A DNA stretch of 64,000 bases from Deltaproteobacteria bacterium (GTDB lineage: Bacteria > Myxococcota_A > UBA9042 > PHBI01 > JACKFB01), in contig JACKFB010000002.1 of NCBI GenBank assembly GCA_020632695.1, forward strand, positions 310,001 to 374,000, written 5' to 3'. Of this stretch, positions 56,522 through 64,000 are shown piece after piece. Position 1 is the first letter of the stretch, and the number at the start of each line of letters is the position of its first letter. The notes below the pieces were generated by a model. It did not search any database, was not told the origin of the DNA, and saw only the letters and a list, made by a program, of their open reading frames with translations. The position numbers were made by a program, and so were the translations under genes.

Positions 56522-56594
56522 GGGCGCGGGCTCTCACGAGGTGGGGTCATGGGCATCCGTGGCCTGCCCCGCTGGGGACGCGCCCGCACGCCTC

Positions 56595-58778
56595 TCAACG
56601 GCGGGGAGATTGCGGCATCCGCAGGGCCAGCAGGTCGGTCTGCAGGAGCACGAAGACCACTTGCATCAAGGTCAGGCACTCCTCCTCCGAGCGGCCGTAG
56701 CGGTCGAGGGCCTCCCGCAGCGACAGGTGGTCCTCCAGGTACGTGTAGAAGCGCAGCTCCTTGGAGTTGAAGCGCAGGTTGTTGTGGGTGATGTGCGGGT
56801 TGTGCTGGAGATGGATCTCCTGGTCGATGTGATCGCCGAAGGTCTCCCGCAAGGTCGGCAGGTCGTATTGGGTGCGAACGCCGACGGTGATGAGCTGAAC
56901 GGTGTCATGCCCCATCCACACCATGTCGTCGGGCGGATTGTGCCCTTCGAAGAACTGGTACCAGCCGCGGCGCCAACGGAAGATCTCCAGGAACTTCTGG
57001 CGGAACTGCAGCTCGAGCACGCGGAACAGGTCGTGCGGCTTCAATGTTCCCAGCCGCACCAGCCCGTCGCCCAGGCGGCCGCCGTGCTCGCGGATCGAGT
57101 CCAGGGCCGCGGCCAGCTCGTCCTCGGTGACGGTGCCGCGCTCGAGCATGAAGCCGCCCAGCAGCTCGTGCTTGAGGTTGGAGGTGATGTGCACGGGGAC
57201 GCCGTTCTGGAAGTAGATCTCCTTGAGCAGGCTGCCCTGGGTGAGCTTGAGCTTGCCGGCCACCCGCGACACCGAGAGGCGATAGAGCAGGCGCGGCGTC
57301 ATCATGTGGCTGAGCGGGCCTTCGTGGATGGCGGCCTCGGGCTCCTCCTGGAAGAGCTCGGGCTCGAGCTGGCGCACCGCCGGCAGATCGGCCACGGGCA
57401 CCCAGTCGCGCTCGTCGATGCTGAGCAGCTCGCGCGGGCTCACCGAGCGGTTCTTCAACAGGCTGACCAGGTTCTCGAAGCTGACCGGGCCGAAGATGGA
57501 GCCGTCGCGGTGCGCCAGGCGGAAGAGCGCCCGGGTGAGGTGGGCGTGCTCGACCTGCGAGGCGGGCTCGCTTCGGGGCGGCGGCGGCGGGACGTCCGGC
57601 TCGGAGTCCAGTCCCGCGGCGGCGGCCCGGTCGTCGTCGGCGCCGTCGGCGTCGTCGGGCAGCGGCGGAGGGGGCGTCGTCGAGTGACTCAGGCCGCTCT
57701 GATGGACGGTCGCCTCCACCTCCATCGCCGCCGGGCGCGCGGGCGCCGCTTGTTCCGGCGACTCTCCGCCGGACGCCGCCTCCTCGTCGCCGAAGTCGGG
57801 CGCCGGCGTGTGGGCCTCGACGGGCGGCGGCACCTCGCCGCGCAGCACGAGGCTGGTGAAGCGCGCGACGCGGCGATTGGACACCCGGAGACGGTTCTCG
57901 AAGAGGTAGTCGAGGATCGCCTCCTGGAAGTCGGTGGCGGTCTCGTAGCGGTCGCGCGGGTCGCGGGCCAGGGCGCGGCGCAGCATCGCCTGGATGCCCT
58001 CGGGGATGTAGCTGTGCTTCTTGAGCTTGGCGTCGACCTTGACGTCGCGGATGTTGATCAGCGTCTCGAGGTCGTCCTTGCCCAGGAACAGACGTTTCAG
58101 CGTCAGCGTCTCGAAGAGGATGATCCCCAGGGCGAAGATGTCGGAGCGGTGGTCGATCTCGGCGCCGACCACCTGCTCGGGCGACATGTAGCCGAGCTTG
58201 CCCTTCATCACGCCGTCATCAGCTCCGCGGGGGCGCTCGCCGCTGGCGCGCTCCAGGTCGGCCCGGGCCACGCCGAAGTCCATGACCTTGACGTCGCCCT
58301 GCACGCTGATGAGGACGTTCGACGGCGAGACGTCCCGGTGGATGATCCGGAGCGGGCGGCCCTTGGTGTCGGTGGCCGAGTGCGCGTAGGCGAGGCCCTT
58401 GCAGATCTCGCTGACGATGAACATCGCGATCTCGGCCGGGATCCTCCGCCGCTGGCGCGTGCACTCGGTGAGGATCGCCAGCAGGTCGGCGCCGTCGACG
58501 TACTCCATCGCGATGTAGTACTGGCCGTCGATCTCGCCCAGCTCGAAGATCTGCACGACGTTGGCGTGCTGCAGCACCGAGCTGACCTTCGCCTCGGCGA
58601 TGAGCATGAGGATGAAGGCGCGGTTCTGCGCGTAGGCCGGCAGGATCTTCTTCACGACCAGGATCTTCTCGAAGCCGTCGGGCCCCGCGACCCGCGCCTT
58701 GTAGATCTCGGCCATGCCGCCGGTGCCGATCTTCTCGAGCAGCTCGTACTTCCCGAAGCGCGTGCTGGACTCGGACAT
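56595..58778 (-). CDS. Ser/Thr protein kinase with GYF-like and DUF4388-like domains
   Basis: The 727-residue protein starts with the ATG at 58778. The kinase domain (about 10-300) has the glycine loop KIGTGGMAEIYKARV, VVKK lysine, HRDVSPSNVL (147-156) and MDFGVAR. It lacks a transmembrane helix. After an acidic Pro-rich linker (about 330-430) comes IFGPVSFENLVSLLKNR, a GYF_2/DUF4339-like module, then GPLSHMMTPRLLYRLSVSR, a DUF4388-type domain common in Myxococcota. It likely senses or assembles a signalling complex, controlling surface behaviour. No substrate is known. It follows the small lipoprotein by 7 bases. Confidence 0.87.
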   Translation of the reverse strand: MSESSTRFGKYELLEKIGTGGMAEIYKARVAGPDGFEKILVVKKILPAYAQNRAFILMLIAEAKVSSVLQHANVVQIFELGEIDGQYYIAMEYVDGADLLAILTECTRQRRRIPAEIAMFIVSEICKGLAYAHSATDTKGRPLRIIHRDVSPSNVLISVQGDVKVMDFGVARADLERASGERPRGADDGVMKGKLGYMSPEQVVGAEIDHRSDIFALGIILFETLTLKRLFLGKDDLETLINIRDVKVDAKLKKHSYIPEGIQAMLRRALARDPRDRYETATDFQEAILDYLFENRLRVSNRRVARFTSLVLRGEVPPPVEAHTPAPDFGDEEAASGGESPEQAAPARPAAMEVEATVHQSGLSHSTTPPPPLPDDADGADDDRAAAAGLDSEPDVPPPPPRSEPASQVEHAHLTRALFRLAHRDGSIFGPVSFENLVSLLKNRSVSPRELLSIDERDWVPVADLPAVRQLEPELFQEEPEAAIHEGPLSHMMTPRLLYRLSVSRVAGKLKLTQGSLLKEIYFQNGVPVHITSNLKHELLGGFMLERGTVTEDELAAALDSIREHGGRLGDGLVRLGTLKPHDLFRVLELQFRQKFLEIFRWRRGWYQFFEGHNPPDDMVWMGHDTVQLITVGVRTQYDLPTLRETFGDHIDQEIHLQHNPHITHNNLRFNSKELRFYTYLEDHLSLREALDRYGRSEEECLTLMQVVFVLLQTDLLALRMPQSPRR

Positions 58779-58785
58779 GCGCCGG

Positions 58786-59007
58786 CTACTTGACGCGGTC
58801 GACGGTCTCGACGAGGCGCAGGGCGACCTCACACGCGCGCTCGTCTTCGCTCGAGGCGCGCGTGGCGGTCTCCCGGAGCTGCTTGCACTCGTCCGAGTCG
58901 GCGCCGGCGGCAGCGCAGCCCCGCTCGGCGATGGCGTCGCAGGGGGACGAGCAGGCGCCCGCCACACACACGAGGACCAGCGCGGCCGCGCGGAGGAGGT
59001 GTCTCAT
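58786..59007 (-). CDS. Small cysteine-containing lipoprotein
   Basis: The 73-residue product starts MRHLLRAAALVLVCVAGACS with a lipobox (VAGAC). Four more cysteines follow in a small helical domain (SPCDAIAERGCAAA, DECKQLRE, RACEVALRL), which could form two disulfides. It ends seven bases before the kinase start, suggesting co-transcription. The family is unknown. Confidence 0.6.
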   Translation of the reverse strand: MRHLLRAAALVLVCVAGACSSPCDAIAERGCAAAGADSDECKQLRETATRASSEDERACEVALRLVETVDRVK

Positions 59008-59314
59008 CAGCGTATCCCCAAGGGGCAGAGGGCCACACCGCCCGCCGTCACCCGTCCCGAACCTGTAGGCGGATGTAGCATCCCGGGTCCCGGTGGGCAA
59101 CACCCCGAGGCCTCGCCGGGTCCGCAGGAAATATGGGCCCATCCGGATCGGCCGCAGCGGCGAGTCGAATCGGTGCGCCGGGCGCCGGGTCGGACCCGAG
59201 CGCCGGTCGCGCGGACCGATCGGAGGCAACCGTCGGGGCGGCGGGGTGGGCGAGGCCGGTGGTGCGGCCGGGCTCGCTGAACGCCTCAGACGAGGGCGCC
59301 TGCCGGGGCCCGGG
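59008..59314. other. Intergenic region upstream of lipoprotein-kinase genes
   Basis: This 307-base GC-rich stretch separates the PP2C gene from the lipoprotein gene. It presumably holds the promoter of the lipoprotein-kinase pair on the minus strand. I found no convincing promoter, hairpin or gene. Confidence 0.4.
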
Positions 59315-60097
59315 TCAGGAGTTCACGTCGGTGATGAGCACCGTGACGTTGTCGACCCCTCCGTGGTCCAGCGCGCGCTCGACCAGGGCCTCCGCGGCCC
59401 TGCGCGGGCCCTCGATGGCGGTGAGGATCTCCTCGATCTCGCCGTCCTCGACCAGGTCGGTGAGCCCGTCGCTGCAGAGCAGGTAGCGATCGCCCGGCTT
59501 CACCGTGCGGTAGCAGGTGTCGACCACGACCTCCTGCTGCAGGCCCAGGGCGCGGACGATGACGTTCTTGTAGGGGAAGCGCGGCAGGTCCTCGGGCCGG
59601 AGCACGTTCATCCGGATGAACTCGTTGGCCAGCGAGTGGTCCTGGGTGAGCTGCTCGAGGCTGCCTCGGCGCTGCCGATAGGCCCGGCTGTCGCCGACGT
59701 GGGCGATGTAGACGCGCTTCTTCGAGAACGCGAGCCCGACGATGGTGGTCCCCATGTCGGCGAGCTGCTCGTCCTGCGAGGCGTGCTTGAAGATCTCGGC
59801 GTTGCCGTACTCGAAGGCCGTGCGCAGCCGGTACTCGTCGAAGCTGACGACCTCCTGGGCGCCGCCCTCGGCGCGCAGGGCCCGGTACTCGGCGCGCAGG
59901 CTCTTCGCCCGCTCCCGGTTCGTGTAGAACTCCTCGATGGACTGCACCGAGACCCGGCTGGCCACCTCGCCGCAGGCGTGCCCGCCCATGCCGTCGGCCA
60001 CCACGTAGACGCCGTGCTCGGGCAGGACGAGGCTGTCGTCTTCGTTGTGGCCGCGCACCCGCCCCACATCCGAGACTACGAAGGCGTCATAGGTCAT
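59315..60097 (-). CDS. PP2C-type protein Ser/Thr phosphatase
   Basis: The 260-residue PPM phosphatase has the metal-binding motifs SDVGRVRGHNEDD, VYVVADGMGGHACGEVAS, AHVGDSRAY, LLCSDGLTDLV and GGVDNVTVLI. It removes phosphates from Ser/Thr, probably counteracting kinases such as the one encoded nearby. It overlaps the TldD-like gene by 4 bases and thus is its downstream partner. It has no membrane segment. Confidence 0.93.
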   Translation of the reverse strand: MTYDAFVVSDVGRVRGHNEDDSLVLPEHGVYVVADGMGGHACGEVASRVSVQSIEEFYTNRERAKSLRAEYRALRAEGGAQEVVSFDEYRLRTAFEYGNAEIFKHASQDEQLADMGTTIVGLAFSKKRVYIAHVGDSRAYRQRRGSLEQLTQDHSLANEFIRMNVLRPEDLPRFPYKNVIVRALGLQQEVVVDTCYRTVKPGDRYLLCSDGLTDLVEDGEIEEILTAIEGPRRAAEALVERALDHGGVDNVTVLITDVNS

Positions 60098-61836
60098 GGA
60101 TTCCCACCGGGCGAACCGAGGATCGGGCCCTTGGCGCGTCCACGGGCGGAGCGCTGCAGCTCGATCTCGCTGAAGAGCGTAGCCGGCGCGATGGTGCTCA
60201 CTGGGACCATCCCCGACTCCGCGCCGCAGTATCCGTTGAAGACGCCGGGCGTGTCACCCGCCGCCATGATCTTCCCCAGCGCGGTGAGCGGGGTGCCGAC
60301 GATCTCGACGCCCCTCACCAGCGTCTCGGCGCCGGTGCGCGCGTCGACCTTGTACACCATGCGCGCTCCCCCCTTGAAGGCCTGGTAGCCGTACGACGAG
60401 GTGTTGGTCGAGCCGCCGGTGATGTCGCGGATGATGAGGGCGTAGGGCTTGCCCTGCCGCCGCGCCTCGGCGAGGAGCATCTTGCGCAGCCGCGCGTCGC
60501 TCACCGTGCGGTCGGAGCGCACGATGAGGTTCCCCATGCGCGAGACGGGGGTCATGGTCCCCTGGGCCCGGCCGTGGCCGTTGCCGCGGTCGAATCCCGA
60601 GACGGGCCGCCGGCTCATCAGGAAGCCCTCGAGCACGCCGTCGCGCACCAGGGTGACCTCCTGGGCGCGGACGCCCTCGTCGTCGAAGCGGTAGGCGCCG
60701 TTGAGCTGCACGCTCCCCTCGGTGGCTCGCGTCGGGTCGTCGAGCACCGAGAGGAACGAAGGCATGATCTGCTGGCCGAGGTGATCGGCGAAGGTCTGCC
60801 CCTCCTCCGCGCTGTCCTGGCGGTGGCCTTCCAGGCGGTGGCCCAGCACCTCGTGGAAGAAGACGCCGGTGGCCGCCGGCTCCAGGATGGCCGGTCCGGT
60901 GTAGGGCTCCAGCTCCGGCGCGAGCCGCAGGGCCTCGAGATCGGCGAGCATCTGCGAGACCTGGCGCTCGAGCTCGGCGTCGTCGGGCAGCCTGGACTCG
61001 CTGCGCCCGTAGAGATCCACCGACTGGTCGAGGAGCATCCCGTCGTCGGTGCGCACCCACGCCTGCACGTGGATCTCGTAGAGCGGCGCCACGGTGCGCA
61101 GACGGATCCCCTCGTTGGTTACGAACCAGCGGGTCTGCACCCGGGCCCGGAAGAGCACCTGGTTGTCGAAGACCGCCGGCGCGGTGGCCACCATGTTGCC
61201 CAGGGTCTTCACCGTGCGCCGCCAGCGCTCGGCATCCACCGAGAGCGCCACCGGCGCCTCCGTGTAATGGACCACCTCGGCCCGGGTGTTGCTGGGGCGC
61301 TTCTTCTTCTTGTCGGGTGTGAAGACGCGCTGCCCCTTGAGCTTCATGTAGCTCGAGAGCGCCTGCTTGTAGCGCAGGTCCGTCAGCAGCCAGAGGGTGT
61401 GACGCAGACCGGCGGCGTCGCCGTCGATGGGCACCGAGGTCGGGGGCTCGTAGTCATCTTCATAGGGCCACTCGGCCATGTCGTCTTCGGAGCTGTCGAA
61501 GTCGTAGCCGCCGACGCGCACGTCGACCCACGCGTCGCGGCTGTGCTGGACCCGGTCCTCGTCCACGGCGCCCATGCGTCCGCCGATGGAGTGTCCGACC
61601 AGGTCCTCTACGCGGTACGCCGTGTAGTAGGGGGCCTCGTAGCCGGGCAGCGCCAGCGAGGTGGTGGTGCGCTCCAGCTCGGCGGCCATCGCTCCCATGA
61701 CCGGGTCGATGTCGGCTGGAGCTTCGGCCGGGGGACTCGCGCCGGCCACACCCGCGGCGCCCGCGAGCGCGCACACGGCGAGGAGGGAGCGGGCTCCGAG
61801 GACGGTGAGGTGTGCTGCGCCGCTTCGAGTCTGCAT
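60094..61836 (-). CDS. TldD-type metallopeptidase with export signal
   Basis: The 580-residue protein has the HExxxH motif FFHEVLGHRLEGH (His328, Glu329, His333), and the C-terminal GYCGAES cysteine-containing segment, as in TldD/PmbA peptidases. Start at 61836 gives MQTRSGAAHLTVLGARSLLA plus VCALAGAAGVAGASPP, a signal peptide with an Ala-rich cleavage site. TldD proteins normally are cytoplasmic, so this is an exported or divergent homologue. A charged Lys-rich loop (KKKKRPSNTRAE) is present at about 175-186. The ATG overlaps the start of PP2C (ATGA). Confidence 0.85.
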   Translation of the reverse strand: MQTRSGAAHLTVLGARSLLAVCALAGAAGVAGASPPAEAPADIDPVMGAMAAELERTTTSLALPGYEAPYYTAYRVEDLVGHSIGGRMGAVDEDRVQHSRDAWVDVRVGGYDFDSSEDDMAEWPYEDDYEPPTSVPIDGDAAGLRHTLWLLTDLRYKQALSSYMKLKGQRVFTPDKKKKRPSNTRAEVVHYTEAPVALSVDAERWRRTVKTLGNMVATAPAVFDNQVLFRARVQTRWFVTNEGIRLRTVAPLYEIHVQAWVRTDDGMLLDQSVDLYGRSESRLPDDAELERQVSQMLADLEALRLAPELEPYTGPAILEPAATGVFFHEVLGHRLEGHRQDSAEEGQTFADHLGQQIMPSFLSVLDDPTRATEGSVQLNGAYRFDDEGVRAQEVTLVRDGVLEGFLMSRRPVSGFDRGNGHGRAQGTMTPVSRMGNLIVRSDRTVSDARLRKMLLAEARRQGKPYALIIRDITGGSTNTSSYGYQAFKGGARMVYKVDARTGAETLVRGVEIVGTPLTALGKIMAAGDTPGVFNGYCGAESGMVPVSTIAPATLFSEIELQRSARGRAKGPILGSPGGNP

Positions 61837-62037
61837 CGGCTGGCCTGTAGCCCGCGGTGGGGCCTGTGTCAATTCGGGCCGCCTGCGCAGGCCCCCGGAT
61901 GGGACTGCCTGATCACGACGAGCCGGGGTGAATGAAGTTCTCGGTACGTTGGCGACGTCAATTCGCGCGCGGAGTGGGCGGTGGATTCATTCAGACTGAT
62001 TGCGGTTCTGCTTCTACGAGCCGCCGGCCGGGTCGGA

Positions 62038-62053
62038 TGTTTCACGTGAAACA
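62038..62053. other. parS: parS centromere site
   Basis: TGTTTCACGTGAAACA is a perfect palindromic 16-base parS, the ParB binding site, 87 bases upstream of the parA start and 13 bases upstream of a candidate -35 box. ParB binding here could also regulate the parAB promoter. The 303-base gap 61837-62139 is the most AT-rich part of this region and contains no gene. Confidence 0.95.
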
Positions 62054-62065
62054 CCAAGGCGGTTC

Positions 62066-62094
62066 TTGACAGGTTCCGAGCGCCCGTAGCATCA
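62066..62094 (+). promoter_or_regulatory. Candidate parAB promoter
   Basis: TTGACA at 62066-62071 is a perfect -35. The -10 is less clear: TAGCAT at 62087-62092 gives a 15-base spacer, GCATCA at 62089-62094 gives 17. It lies 45-75 bases upstream of the parA ATG and directly beside parS. Confidence 0.45.
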
Positions 62095-62139
62095 AGTGCG
62101 TACAGGGCAGAATTGATTCCCGATACCTTGGAGAGGTCG

Positions 62140-62955
62140 ATGACCCGCATCCTGGCCGTAGCCAATCAGAAGGGCGGCGTGGGCAAGACCACGACCGCAG
62201 TGAACCTGGCGGCCTCCCTGGCCGTGGCCGAGCGCCGCGTCCTGCTCGTGGACCTGGACCCGCAGGGCAACGCCAGCTCCGCCTTCGGCGTCCAGGCGGG
62301 CCCCGAGGCCCCCCACGCCTACCACCTGCTCATCGACGAGGTGCCGCTCGACGCCACCCTGGTCTCTACGGACATCCCCGGACTGCAGCTGGTTCCCACC
62401 TGCACCGATCTGGTGGGCGCCGAGGTGGAGCTGGTGGGCGCGGTGGCCCGCGAGATGCGCCTCCGCACGGCGCTGGAGCCCACCCGTGGGCGCTGGGACG
62501 ACGTCATCATCGACTGCCCCCCATCCCTGGGCCTGCTCACCCTCAACGCCCTGACCGCCTGCGACGCGGTGCTCATCCCGCTGCAGTGCGAGTACTACGC
62601 CCTCGAGGGCATGAGCCACCTGCTCTCGACCATCGACCTGGTGCGGGCGCGGCTGAACCGCACGCTCACCATCGAGGGCATCGTCCTGACCATGTACGAC
62701 CGCCGGAATCGGCTCAGCTACCAGATCGAGAGCGAGGTGACCGGCTACTTCGGGCCCCAGGTGTTCGAGACCCGCATCCCGCGCAACGTCCGCCTGAGCG
62801 AGAGCCCCTCCTTCGGCAAGCCGGCCATCCTGTACGACGTGGCGGCCCCGGGCACCACGGCCTACCTGGAGCTGGCCGCCGAGCTGGTGGCCCGCCGACA
62901 GGCCGCCCAGCCGACCGCGCAGAGCCCCGCCACCCTCGACAAGGCGGTGTGCTGA
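62140..62955 (+). CDS. parA: Chromosome partitioning ATPase ParA (Soj)
   Basis: The 271-residue protein starts with the ATG at 62140 after GGAGAGGTCG. The deviant Walker A is QKGGVGKTT (10-18). Walker A' VDLDPQGN and Walker B IIDCPPSLG are intact. There is no N-terminal helix-turn-helix, so it is the small chromosomal ParA type. ParA binds DNA nonspecifically as an ATP dimer and moves ParB-parS complexes. The stop overlaps parB by one base. Confidence 0.96.
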   Translation: MTRILAVANQKGGVGKTTTAVNLAASLAVAERRVLLVDLDPQGNASSAFGVQAGPEAPHAYHLLIDEVPLDATLVSTDIPGLQLVPTCTDLVGAEVELVGAVAREMRLRTALEPTRGRWDDVIIDCPPSLGLLTLNALTACDAVLIPLQCEYYALEGMSHLLSTIDLVRARLNRTLTIEGIVLTMYDRRNRLSYQIESEVTGYFGPQVFETRIPRNVRLSESPSFGKPAILYDVAAPGTTAYLELAAELVARRQAAQPTAQSPATLDKAVC

Positions 62956-63815
62956 TGGCCGCCCCCCGACAGTCCCTGGGCCGCGGCCTGGGCGCGCTGC
63001 TGGCGCCTCCGCGCTACGCGAACGTCTCCGATGAGTACTTCTTCTGCCCCATCACCGACCTGGCCGCCGACCCGCTGCAGCCGCGGCAGAGCTTCGACCC
63101 GACCAGCCTGGACGAGCTGGTCCAGAGCGTCCGCGAGAAGGGCATCCTCCAGCCCCTCATCGTCCGCAAGGTGGAGGCCGGCTACGTCGTCATCGCCGGC
63201 GAGCGCCGCCTGCGCGCGGCCACCCTGGCCGGCTTGAGCGAGGTGCCTGTCCTGGTCAAGGACGTCGCCAGCCAGGAGGCCCTCGAGCTGGCGCTCATCG
63301 AGAACATCCAGCGCGAGGACCTCAACCCCATCGAGGAGGCGCAGGCCTACCGCCGCCTCTTGGACCGCCCCGGCATGACCCAGGAGACCCTGGCCCACCG
63401 CGTCGGCAAGAGCCGCTCGGCCATCGCCAACTCCATGCGCCTGCTGGGCCTGGACTCCGAGCTGCAGGCGCAGGTGCTGGACGGGCGCCTGTCGGCCGGA
63501 CACGCCCGCGCCCTGCTCGCCATCGAGGACACCGAGCGCCGCACGGCCCTGGCCGAGCGCGCCGTGCGCGAGGGCCTGACCGTCCGCGACCTGGAGCAGG
63601 AGGGCAAGAAGGCCCGGCCCCAGCGCGACCGCAAGCCGACGGCCGAGCCCGGCGGCCCGCTCAAGCCCTACTGCGACAGCATCGCCCGGGAGATCTCCGA
63701 GGCGCTCGGCGTCCCCGCCTCGGTCTCCACGCGGGGCCGCAAGGGCAAGCTGGTCATCAGCTTCCAGGGCGTCGACGAACTGCGCCGCCTGCGCGACCTG
63801 ATCGCCGCCGAGTGA
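62955..63815 (+). CDS. parB: Chromosome partitioning CTPase ParB (Spo0J)
   Basis: The 286-residue protein starts MAAPRQSLGRGLGALLAPP (the N-terminal LGRGLxALL motif that stimulates ParA). The CTP-binding P-motifs GERRLRAA and ENIQREDLNPIEEA follow, then the helix-turn-helix AHRVGKSRSAIANSMRLL and the C-terminal dimerisation domain ending LRDLIAAE. It binds parS, spreads as a CTP-gated clamp and loads the origin for segregation. Confidence 0.96.
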   Translation: MAAPRQSLGRGLGALLAPPRYANVSDEYFFCPITDLAADPLQPRQSFDPTSLDELVQSVREKGILQPLIVRKVEAGYVVIAGERRLRAATLAGLSEVPVLVKDVASQEALELALIENIQREDLNPIEEAQAYRRLLDRPGMTQETLAHRVGKSRSAIANSMRLLGLDSELQAQVLDGRLSAGHARALLAIEDTERRTALAERAVREGLTVRDLEQEGKKARPQRDRKPTAEPGGPLKPYCDSIAREISEALGVPASVSTRGRKGKLVISFQGVDELRRLRDLIAAE

Positions 63816-63904
63816 GCGGGTAGCGTCCACGCGCTGGCACGGCGCGTGGACGCCCGCGGCCCCCCATGCGATCGTCGCCCCGCCTCCGGCCTGGAGCACC
63901 GGTC

Positions 63905-64000
63905 ATGAAGGTCGCCCACCGCCGTCTGCTCACGCGACTCGCGGGCGCCGCGCTGGCCCTCATCGCCTCGAACGCGCTCACCGCGCTGCCGATGGCGCTG
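63905..64000 (+). CDS. N-terminal fragment of an exported protein (3' partial)
   Basis: The frame starting with the ATG at 63905 reads MKVAHRRLLTRLAGAALALI and then ASNALTALPMAL, running off the right edge. This is a typical twin-basic signal sequence or membrane anchor, so the gene begins about 90 bases after parB on the same strand. A bactofilin-like neighbour is common in Myxococcota, but nothing specific is visible. Confidence 0.5.
   Translation, partial: MKVAHRRLLTRLAGAALALIASNALTALPMAL

Overview
The window is GC-rich (most sampled 60-base lines are about 70-80% G+C), densely packed bacterial chromosomal DNA. Very many genes overlap by 4 bases (ATGA or GTGA). No ribosomal RNA, tRNA, insertion sequence or CRISPR array was recognised. 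Several features suggest Myxococcota or a related deltaproteobacterial lineage: a Ser/Thr kinase with an HRDVSPSN catalytic loop fused to GYF-like and DUF4388-like domains, numerous TPR proteins, complete system I cytochrome c maturation, and a chromosomal parAB/parS locus. This assignment is inference from gene content only.

Layout. 1-5.65 kb: surface polysaccharide genes (an O-antigen ligase/polymerase-like TPR protein cut by the window edge, a secreted protein, a polytopic membrane protein, a methyltransferase and a membrane-anchored GT2 glycosyltransferase). 6.1-13.5 kb: one tight operon ccmABCDEFGHI, including a 42-codon ccmD, encoding the whole system I haem delivery and ligation machinery. 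13.5-18.0 kb: an accessory segment with a Uma2-type nuclease, a PLD nuclease-helicase and a small acidic protein. Two long, perfectly phased hexanucleotide arrays lie in opposite orientation on either side of the helicase and the small gene. 18.0-22.1 kb: nitrogen genes amtB-glnK, a zinc alcohol dehydrogenase and rlmN. 22.3-24.3 kb: a lower-GC AAA ATPase plus DUF4276 (TOPRIM-like) pair, probably a defence or DNA-repair module. 24.5-38.3 kb: a capsule/O-antigen cluster with pseudaminic-type nonulosonate synthesis (pseB, pseC, spsF-type cytidylyltransferase, pseI), a flippase, CapA-like and asparagine-synthase-like proteins, and UDP-uronate enzymes. 38.3-40.5 kb: a lone contractile-injection spike protein and a secreted SGNH hydrolase. 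40.5-47.3 kb: oppABCDF, in which both permeases carry unusual periplasmic insertions (a lipoyl/HlyD-like barrel in OppB and EF-hand-like motifs in OppC). 47.4-48.9 kb: small membrane proteins, one apparently frameshifted in another hexamer array. 48.9-61.8 kb: a minus-strand run of arcA, slt, rsmG, a zinc-ribbon TPR protein, a glycerophosphodiesterase, a Ser/Thr kinase with a small lipoprotein, a PP2C phosphatase and an exported TldD-like protein. 61.9-63.8 kb: a perfect parS, then parA-parB, implying that the right end lies near the replication origin.

The most unusual observations are the domain insertions in both Opp permeases, the inverted GAGACC/GGTCTC arrays bracketing the nuclease-helicase with a third array inside a coding region, the standalone gpV spike, and an exported TldD. 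None has been checked against a database here.
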